Shown here: piece after piece, positions 55,608 through 64,000 of the stretch
How positions within the stretch are numbered: position 1 is the first letter of the stretch
Layout of the letters: every line of letters starts with the position of its first letter
Assembly (NCBI GenBank): GCA_014706385.1
Contig: JACGZH010000003.1
Span: 124,001 to 188,000 of the forward strand
Source: Phaffia rhodozyma
Lineage: Eukaryota > Basidiomycota > Tremellomycetes > Cystofilobasidiales > Mrakiaceae
DNA length: 64,000 nucleotides
Direction of reading: 5' to 3'
Notes under the pieces: model-generated
The model's database searches: none
The model's input: only the letters and a program-made list of their open reading frames with translations
Told to the model about the DNA's origin: nothing
Program-made: the position numbers and the translations under genes

Positions 55608-58371
55608 ATGAACAACGGAGGATGGCCAGCACCACTCAAGTGAGTACTTCTAGAAAGGCTTCTATTTTTTTTTTTCCTTTCGAGGAAGCTGGTCATTCGT
55701 CTAGCCAAAAGGGTCTTTGGAAGGGTTGAATCAGTACTCATCGCGTCTACCTCCTTCCTTCTTCCTTCTCATCATTGCTTCTCTGATTGACCGTTGACTG
55801 CTTGCATTCTGTCTATCTAACGTAGGAACTGGGTAAAACAGTCTCTCTTAGAGGCAGCCCCAGAGAATAAAGATAAAGTCCAGGCGGAGCTCAAGAAAGT
55901 GAGTATGTGTATCCGACTGACTGAATAACTAGGTCGAGGGTTTGGCTAGCAGAGAGATACACCGGGTTTCGCATCGTTCTAGAGTGAAGCGGGAGGTGGC
56001 CAGGTGTTGAATGACTCAATAAGCTGACTTGACTTGTTTGGATATCGGAATCGAATGATATCAGGTAATCTTTGATGCGTACAGAAACAAGACGATTGAC
56101 ACTACTGACTGGAGTAATCTAGTCCTAGATAGGTTCGGTCCAGATCCTCTTCTCTAGCTCACCATCTAGCAGTGTTTCTACTTCTACGCTGAAAGACTAA
56201 CTTGGTGTTTTCGATTCCGGGGGAATCCTCGATTGGATATGGCTCGATTCGGGGATTTTATGGCACTAGTATTCAACAACAGAGACTTCGCGACCAACTC
56301 AGTGGTACAACTAGGAAACCTGCCCAACCTATTGTTTCTCAAGCAAACCCAACGTTAATAGCAGCTGCAGCTTCGCCTTCTGCATCTCCTCAGACTAACA
56401 ACAAACGTAAAAAGTGAGCTCGTCGATCTTTGTTGCCGTCCTACAAGGGAGAAGAAAGAGATGACGTCGCTCAAGTTGGGATCAAGGGATCTTGGTTGAC
56501 TCATGAGCTTGTTTTATCTACTTGGTCTTGCGATCATAGGCCGGAAAAGGAATCGAAGAAAAAAACAAGCAATCTGTTTGTCATGGCCAATACCAAGTCA
56601 GCAGTCGTTTCTACTCTCAGTTTCTCACTGATTCTCAGTGTTTTGCTTACTTCTTCCTCATCTGTTTATTCTTCGAAATTGTCAATATCAGAGCTGAAGA
56701 AGAAGCGAACGAGAAGCGTAAGAAACGATTCGCCCGAGAAAGAGATATCGAGCTTGGTCGGTCAACCGATCAAGAGATGGGCGTCCTGAACGGGACGACG
56801 AACGGAGGAAATTCGGTTCTTGGCGGAAAGTTCGGAAAGAAAGGAGGAAAGAGATTCTTTGGGGGTGGCGAAGAAGAAGCCAAGTTTGACCCTGTTCGTA
56901 GAGTCTCATTTCTTCTGTTTCAAGAGATGGATAAGGGGGGGGGGGAAGCAAAGATGGAATTCACTGCTAAACTGGAAACGAAATGGAGCAACTGACTCTA
57001 TCTGATATATCTTTGCGCATCCGTGCCTCCTGGAATCATAGAACGTAATCGATTGGGACAGGCAAACGATTGTCGGAACGTGCACTAAGCTCGAGAAGAA
57101 GTATCTTCGATTGACATCGGTATGTGACCTACACGACAATCTCTCAGACATAGCCGAGCTACCGCTTACTTAAAAGAAATATATCTTGATATATTCAAAA
57201 GGAACCGGATCCTTCAACAATTCGACCACTACCGATATTAATCCAGACATTAGACCTACTGAAGAGAAAATGGCGCGAAGAACTGAATTACCCTTATATT
57301 TGTGATCAGTTTAAGAGCATGAGACAGGATTTGACTGTGCGTATCTCACTTCGGGGTTCACTTGTCCAATCTTTCCCTTATTCTTTGACCTTTGATTCCA
57401 AGCAACTTTTGACTGAAGAGCGATACGCGATCTTGGCTTGCTGTTTCTGACTCGGTAGGTCCAACGTATCAAGAATTACTTTACCGTGCAGGTTTACGAA
57501 ATTCATGCAAGGATAGCACTTGAATCGGTTCGTCCCGCTCTCTCAAGTTTCTTTGTCCGTACCGGATTTAAAGCAAGTTCTTACAAACGGTGTCCGCTTG
57601 TCATTCTATTTCACAGAAGGATCTAGGCGAGTTGAATCAGTGTCAATCCGCTCTGAGGCAGCTTTATGAACATAACATTCCAGGACACCCAGAAGAGTTT
57701 TTGGCTTATCGGATACTTTACCTACTCTATACTCGAAACAAGAGTGGTTCGTTCCAAACGTCTCTCACCCCTTTGCTCTCTTTCTACCCCGATCTGATCT
57801 GTATCAACAATCTTCTCGAACCATAAGAAACCAACATTCTCTTGGCCCGATTGACACCGATACAGAGATCACCGCCATGTGTGAAACACGCACTCAAAGT
57901 ACAAAAAGCACTGGCTACGTCCAATTACCACTCGTTCTTTAAATTGTTCAACGAGGCACCCAATATGGGCGCCTACATGATGGATCATTTCTTGGACAGA
58001 GAGCGAATCACGGCTCTAGCTACTATGTCAAAAGCGTTCGTTCTGTTCTTCTTCCCCCTATTTGGTCTGCCAACCGTTCATTACCTCTGTTGACGGTGAT
58101 CTTTGTCTGTTCAATTCTTGATTGTATTGGCGATAGGTATCCAAGCCTCCCGATCTCTTTTATTACTGAAGAACTCGCTTTTGAAGATCCAACCGAAACC
58201 ATATCATTCCTCCGATCCCATCAGATCGACAGGTTCGTCCCACCGCCAGCAACAGCACCCAAAGGACCAAGATCGGATAGAGACAAAATTTGGGATAGTA
58301 AAGCGGCGGCAGCGGGTATGACAGATATCGTTCAGAAGTATGTCAAAGTGGACATCAAAGGTCAATTATGA
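55608..58371 (+). CDS. THP3: SAC3/GANP-domain protein of the Thp3/LENG8 type
   Basis: Nuclear protein related to yeast Thp3 (partner of Csn12 in transcription elongation and mRNA maturation) and human LENG8. The N-terminus MNNGGWPAPLK is joined over short exons to AELKKVIFDAYRNKTIDTTDWSN. A Ser/Ala/Gln-rich linker leads to a basic region, then the conserved core: VIDWDRQTIVGTCTKLEKKYLRLT, CDQFKSMRQDLTVQRIKN, FTVQVYEIHARIALE, LGELNQCQSALRQLYEHNIP, EEFLAYRILYLLYTRN and VKHALKVQKALATSNYHSFF. The last exons give LPISFITEELAFEDPTE and the stop at 58371. About ten introns, at least one with a phase-confirmed GTTCGT donor (58036). A run of ten G lies in an intron at 56935-56944. Confidence 0.9.
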
Positions 58372-59098
58372 TACCCGGATCATAAACTTTTCAAGCGGCC
58401 GGCATGAACTTCCTCCCTCCTTTTCTTTGATGTCACTAACACTGGCTTGTGACCGTATTCATCCATCCAATCCAATCCAATCCAATCCTTCATACCTCTC
58501 TCGTCCTGCGCCTCTCAGGATCTCCTCATACATGTCTCTACTTTTTCTTTTTCGTTTCTCTACTTGTGCCTCTAAACCACCCTCTCCTTCGCTCTTCCCA
58601 AATTAACTTAAAACCTGTTCCACAGAGAGGAAACAGTCATTTCATGCAGGATTCGTCTTTGAAATTCTTGACATGACATGTCCAGGACGGATTTAATACA
58701 GGATAGGGAGAGAATAGGCGGAAGGGATTGAGAGGTCGCGGGTATGGAGAGATGGTAAAAAAAATCAAACTGAGGTTCGAGTTTGGGTAGTACATTCTGT
58801 CTTGACTCTTCCTTCATATTTCTTGAGGCTAGGCTTGGCCTCTTTGTTGTAATTCATCTTTCTTCAAGTATAATATCATTAAATGAGAACCGAGATTATA
58901 AGATGATCGAGAATACGTCCATAAGACAGGTCGAGTATTTGATATAAAACTCAACGAGTGAAATGAGCCGATAGTTGACGACACATATAAGGTCAATAAA
59001 AACACAGTGTATAATACAGATTTGACATCTTTTTCTGCGAAGATGGATGAACAGGGAGACAAAGGAGATAGACACGCTCAGGATGTAGGTGTGTGAAC
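58372..59098. other. Convergent intergenic region THP3 / RAD4
   Basis: About 730 bp with a CCAAT pentanucleotide repeat near 58466 and A/T-rich sequence beyond. No gene or RNA recognised. Confidence 0.5.
58466..58488 (+). repeat. (CCAAT)n microsatellite
   Basis: About four tandem copies of CCAAT in the THP3 3' region, preceded by CATC repeats. Confidence 0.75.
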
Positions 59099-62000
59099 TT
59101 AATACTCCATAGCCTCCCTTTCCAATCTTTCCCTCTCCTTTTCTAGCGCCAACATCTCTGCAGTCTTCTTTCCCCGGGAACGTAACACTCTACCTCCAGC
59201 CGCATCAGAAGTAGGAGCGGACTCAGGGACAGAGACAAGGGCAGGGTCAGAGGCAGAGTGGGACCCGTTCGATGTATTCAATCTGGTCCCTCTCCTAACC
59301 TTCGGCACCTTTACGATTTCAGCCGCGTTCACCCCGCCGGCATATTCATTATCGTCGTCTTCTGAACTCGAATCGAGCTCTAGCTTTGTCCGTTTCAGAG
59401 TGGAGTCTACGTTTCCTGCAGATCTGGACATGGTTCCTGCTGGCTTGCCACGCGAGCTTGTCCGAAGTTTTGGTTTGGGACGAATAGAAGTGGTAGATGT
59501 ACTGCTAGGTGAGGGAACAGCAGACGAAGAGGAAGATGTTCGAAGAACTATTCGTCTTGGTCGAGGAACTTCCTTCGTGGGCTCAGGCGAGGGATCAGGC
59601 TTGACTATTTGCCTAGCCTTTACTCCAGGATGTTCCTCATCATCTCCTCCTGAAGCATCCGAGTCTTCTTCTTCCCGATTGAATGATCTTGTAGCCCCTA
59701 GCAAGTCGTTCAATGACTTAGGCTGTAATTTCCTACTACTCGGGTTCTCAAACACGACCGATGGTCCATCAATGGTATTTTCTTGATCGGACAAATCCGT
59801 ATCGGAATCGCTGGCGAATTCTGGAACGGAGCCATCATCTTTCTCGGTCGAAGGGGAACGGCGCACAGGTGTGTCTGATGGAGCGATTGCGGGAGCGATT
59901 GAATTAGGAGATTGATCGGCAAAGTCGATGGCAATTGGTTTTGGAGGATCAGCTGGTTTTGCTTTGTATGGCTTGATCTTTGGTTTTTTGGGCGCATCCT
60001 TCGGAGAGCCATCGAGGGATATCTCAGGCTAACAATGGATGAAATGGATTGGCGCTCAGGATCTCGACATACAGTTCTTTCTTTAGAGGCGGAACGAATA
60101 TAGGGAAGAACCACTCACAGCTTTGCTACCATACTCTTGTTGGAGTCTCTGTCGGATTCGCATTCCAGAGATCAACCTTTCCCATCTCTTCAATGCCCGG
60201 GCTTTCTGTCGTTCCTGTTCCTTCCTTTCAGCTTCAGCTGCTGCGATCCAATAGGCCTGTTCCCAGGATAACGGAGATATGCCAAGAGAGGAGGCGGTGA
60301 GATAGGTATATGTATCATTTTCAACATCTGTATGAGAAGGGTATCAACTCACGTCAAGTAGAGCCTCTTCGTTCTCAACGGCTACGACTACTCCTTCCAA
60401 TTTTGGAATGGCTTTTCGATTCTTGAACTCGAATCCGGTCTATAAAGAGAACAAAAGCGAGTGTTTATAAAGTTAGGCGACTGGTCTAGATACAGCTAGA
60501 AAGATGTATCGGTTAAGATGAGAGAAACTCCAGAGGATTCTGGGACATACACATGCTTCTGCAAAACTGATATCCAGATCTTTGGCGACTTTAGCTATTC
60601 CTTTAACTATAAAATGACAGAACATGTAATTGTGAAAATATGAGTAAAGAGAGACAGAGACAAGCAGAGAAGACGAGGTTGATCGAAACAAAGACTTGCA
60701 GGGAAGATGAACGGCTCCAGGGGGTAACATTGTTGGTGCGAACAAGTCAATGTTTCCGAATCCGTTTCTAGGGATCTTTCCCTGATTCGTGTCGAGTTCA
60801 AATAAGCACAAATGAGAGGAATATCAATGTCGGATAGAGCTATCAGACAAGGACTGAAGACGAACAATCAACCAGAAAACAAACTTACATTAACGATAGG
60901 ATCTGCCGTCCAGATTGCCGTTTGTGACTCTGCATATAGCGGTTGCCTCATCTCCTCTCCGCTCTCTTCTTTGAAAGCCTCGGCCTCTCTTCGCCTAGTG
61001 ATGGTGACAGCTCTTGTCTTAACCCACTTCATAGGTATCTCATTCTCTTTGACCGCTCGACCGAAACGCATCCAGTTTTCGACCGTCTTGCATTGGAGGA
61101 CGTTTGAACGCTTATACACGGGTTCACCTCGGAACAAGGAATGTTGAATTTTCGGAAAGACGACTTCCTCTCGTTTGAGATGACGTTCGAGGACATAGCT
61201 AGAGGGTAGAGCCGTGACGTGATGAAGCACTTAAGGTTGATGAGTGATGCTCATCGAGAAAGCAACAAAGGACGAAGACAACTCACTCTGGATGATTATG
61301 AAATGCCGACAAGGTAGCAGGCATTCCTCCTATCTTTTTCTTTATATTATATTCGAGTTTCGCATCCTCGACTACATCACGTTGCTGAAATATATCAAAA
61401 GACAACGCCCAGAAAGTTTTGTAGAGCAATTCTTTCCCTCTTCAACATCTGATGCGCTCAAGGATACATACGAGTTTATAACCTCTTCCTAGACGCTCCA
61501 TCAGATCCCCCCACCAATCTTCTGTAGTCTTTCCGATCCGAACCACAGGAACCCGTTGTTTGAGAGTTTTGTCCGATAAGGTCGAAGAGTACTTTGCTGT
61601 AAGGTCTTTGACACTTCCATCTAGAGCGCACAAGGCCAGCGATTTGTAAAGTGAGCTCTGTGGAAGAAATATTTTGTAGATGGTGAGGAGGCTATATGAA
61701 AACAAACCTTCTTCAAATCCAACAACGTAAAGCATTTTGTTCCTCGATCCTTCACCAGTTCCAGGCAACGGTTCATATTCCTTTGCCTTTCTCAAAAAGC
61801 CACGGACCGGGTCGACCGGAATCCATTCTTGATCTGGTCGAGAGTAAACCTCGGCCCAAAAGATCGGAGGAGACAATAGAGTAAACGGGGCTAGCCAAAG
61901 AGAAAAAGTAGTAAGAAGGGCACAAATGAATACAATACAGGGGTCAATCAACGTGACAAGCTCTTAGATAAACGGAGGGAAAATAGCCAACCATTAGGAT

Positions 62001-63587
62001 CCTGAACCCTGTCCTTCAATTTTCGTGAAGGACCTCTCTTCTTCTTGTCGAGTATCCTCAACGCATTAGGTTTCACAGTCGATCCGATACGCCCACCCAG
62101 GACATTTCCCTGACCGGTCACACCGAGTTTGTTAGTCAAACCTGGGAATCGCTGATCTGGTGCCCGGTCTGCCCAACGAACAAATCCTTCTTTCGGCGCC
62201 AGCATAGAAGACTTGATACCTCGAACGGATGAAGAAGAATCCGATAGGGGGATTTGTTCCATGTCGTCTTCATCATCATCGTTTTCTCCATCATCATCCA
62301 CCTCGGACGGATCGGTACTTCCAGCGCTTTTCCTTCTTGAGCTTCCTCCTGCATTTTCTCCTGCTTGACCCATCCTCCACGGAACGGGTTGTAAGGAAGC
62401 GACCAACCTTGTACCGATCCCTAACGCTCGACACATACCAACAAACAGCTGAGCGCTTACGTCTCTGCTTCCGGCCATCAACAATGCCTTCTTTTGAAGA
62501 CTCTTACTCGATCGAATAATTTCTCCACCAACCGACCGACCGAGCTCGTCTTTTTTCTTCTTCTTCTTCTTTTTCTTCTTATCCACTGATTTCTTCCCTT
62601 TACCGCTTGACTCTTCGGCCGACTGCTCAGCCTCCAATGCTTCTCGTTCAGCTCTTAGGATGGCGCCCATTGTTTCTGCTTCTGCGAACGGCCGATATCT
62701 TATCCCAGCTTGCCAATCGACCTCCCATTCGTCGACCCACCAATCAACTAGCTCGGTCATCGTACGCTCAAACAGGCGACCTCGCTTGGCACGATTAGGT
62801 TGGAGTTGAGTGGTGATCTTCGTAAAGTTAGAAACAATCTTTCGTGGAAGGAGCGAGAGGAGTCGAGCCTGAATTTGATATATGGAACACGCGAGTATGA
62901 GAGCCAGACATAGTAGTCAGGAATTTGGGAATAGAACATGCAAATAGACAACGAGAGACACCAGAGGAAACTTACCTTGAGAAGGTCGCCGTTCATGAAT
63001 CTGTTGCGGTGACTGGAATTGGCTAACAAAGCGATCAGATGGGTCTTGTGAGCGTTCATCCTGGTGGCTCTTTGTTCGGGGGTATGATGAACCGCTCTGA
63101 TCGGGAAAAAAAGTTCAGCCCTTCTCTGATCAGCTCTGCTTTATCTTCTTCTTCTTCTGTATTGGAGCAAGATGAAAGTATGTATGTACCTCTTCCTTCC
63201 TTTGTCTATTCCTTTCCCTTTCCAGTTCTCATGCCTGTCCAGCTTAATCTCGATCGCACCAGTATACCCTCCTTTCCCATCCTTAAAGACCACTCTCCCC
63301 TCCGCGGCAGGAATCTCCTTCTTTCCATCCGGACGGGTCTCACCAGACTGAGCATCGTCCAAAGCGATCTCTCCATCCAATACATCTAGCTCTTTGGCCT
63401 GTTCTTCTTCGGCTTCCTGTTGCTGAAGGAGTAAGAGCGCTGGATGAAGTTCTTTATCAGCCTGACGAGCCTCCTGGGCTGTAGTGGCGGAGGGAGGAGC
63501 GAGCTCGACGGCTTCCATCTCGAGGTCTTGATCTGAATCAGAATCCGAGTAGGACAGCTCATGTCGTCCCTCTCTATCGTCAGACAT
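59099..63587 (-). CDS. RAD4: Nucleotide-excision repair protein RAD4/XPC
   Basis: DNA-damage recognition factor of nucleotide excision repair, partner of Rad23. On the minus strand it begins MSDDREGRHELSYSDSDSDQ (ATG at 63587), with an acidic N-terminus, then MNAHKTHLIALLANSSHRNR. The transglutaminase-like fold follows: LLMAGSRDVSAQLFVGMCRA, GTRLVASLQPVPW, and FWAEVYSRPDQEWIPVDPV. The beta-hairpin domains are seen as YVLERHLKREEVVFPK ... GEPVYKRSNV, VENWMRFGRAVK, GKIPRNGFGNIDLFAPTM with LPPGAVHLP, and GFEFKNRKAIPKLEGVVV-like residues. An additional Ser/Pro/Asp-rich C-terminal region of about 330 residues ends REAMEY at 59099. About ten exons. A CRE-type site and two ACGCGT boxes lie upstream. 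Confidence 0.95.
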
Positions 63588-64000
63588 TTGTCTCAAAAGT
63601 CTTCTGGATCTAAAGAAAGAGTTCTGCTGTTGAAAGTGAGGAATATAGGAGAGCAGGCGAAACTCAATCGAGGGATGGGAACAGAAAGGGCAGAGAAACG
63701 AGGATACCGAAAACGCGTGTAAAGTATTAGAGAAATATTGATAGATGACTACAGAATTTTCTAATCAAACGCGTCTGGAGAGAAGCAGAGACGTGTCTGG
63801 GTGATAACGCGGGTGATTCTATGACGTCATTAGCTCGTTCGAGAATTCCTTGGTCGATTCGAGTTGGAGCGCCGGGTAGGTTGTTTGATTATCATCGTTG
63901 CCCACACTCTTTTTGACCTCGCTTGCTTTTACACACAGCAGACAGCACATAGTATACAACGCACAACACACAGATACAACACCCCTCGAAAGATTTTTTC
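63588..64000. promoter_or_regulatory. RAD4: RAD4 promoter and window end
   Basis: Upstream of RAD4 lie ACGCGT at 63713 and 63769 and a perfect ATGACGTCAT at 63821-63830, the CRE/ATF palindrome. The last 100 bases are T/C- then CA-rich and could be the leader of a plus-strand gene beyond the window. Confidence 0.5.

Noticed and set aside
58765..58800. GGTTCGAGT resembling a tRNA B-box
   Set aside because: No matching A-box, acceptor stem or anticodon arm could be folded around it.
1..64000. A transposon, defence island or biosynthetic cluster
   Set aside because: All well-supported genes are single housekeeping or regulatory genes of unrelated pathways; no transposase, reverse transcriptase, terminal repeats or clustered pathway enzymes are seen.

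Overview
The window is nuclear DNA of a fungus, most likely a basidiomycetous yeast of the Tremellomycetes type (Cystofilobasidiales such as Phaffia/Xanthophyllomyces would fit, but this is an inference from gene style, not a search). The reasons are: dense genes on both strands separated by 0.2-1 kb, many short GT-AG introns (mostly 60-200 nt), T/C-rich leaders, roughly balanced base composition, a 'macrophage-activating glycoprotein'-type GPI protein typical of basidiomycetes, and a set of single-copy eukaryotic housekeeping genes. I see no transposon, CRISPR array, rRNA or convincing tRNA.

Layout, left to right: an intronless bHLH transcription factor (+); ALG7, the first enzyme of dolichol-linked glycan synthesis (+); MPE1 (cleavage/polyadenylation) and SUI3 (eIF2 beta) in tandem on the minus strand; BRO1 (ESCRT-associated, divergent from SUI3), an OCH1-type mannosyltransferase and a large DUF2421/aromatic-acid-exporter-like membrane protein on the plus strand; a GPI-anchored glycoprotein and MDM12 (ERMES) on the minus strand; a small N-myristoylation-motif protein (+); RPC34 (RNA polymerase III) on the minus strand divergent from an RSC7/Swp82 chromatin-remodelling subunit (+); a 1,067-residue RFX-domain transcription factor (-) divergent from a type II myosin (+); a WW-domain protein (-) divergent from ATP3 (+); RPL27, an F-box protein, SWP1 (ribophorin II) and THP3 (SAC3/GANP family) on the plus strand; and RAD4/XPC (-) at the right end.

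Functionally the region is mixed housekeeping: protein N-glycosylation (ALG7, SWP1, the GT32 enzyme), RNA production and processing (RPC34, MPE1, THP3), translation (SUI3, RPL27), chromatin/transcription control (bHLH, RFX, RSC7), mitochondria (ATP3, MDM12, perhaps the small myristoylated protein), trafficking and cytokinesis (BRO1, myosin II) and DNA repair (RAD4). No operon-like logic is evident; shared control is plausible only where genes are divergent.

The most interesting signals are not a gene cassette but features of how genes are built: a recurrent non-consensus 5' splice site GTTCGT confirmed by phase-exact reconstruction in many genes; tiny exons (11 nt in the myosin gene, 10 and 17 nt in RPL27) together with a perfect AG|GT recursive-splicing-like site in RPL27 intron 1; an RFX factor that also carries HLH-like and bZIP-like segments; an RPC34 doubled in size by a charged insertion placed before its Fe-S motif; and four CACGTG boxes, three in exact 12-bp phase, between a class-B bHLH gene and ALG7.
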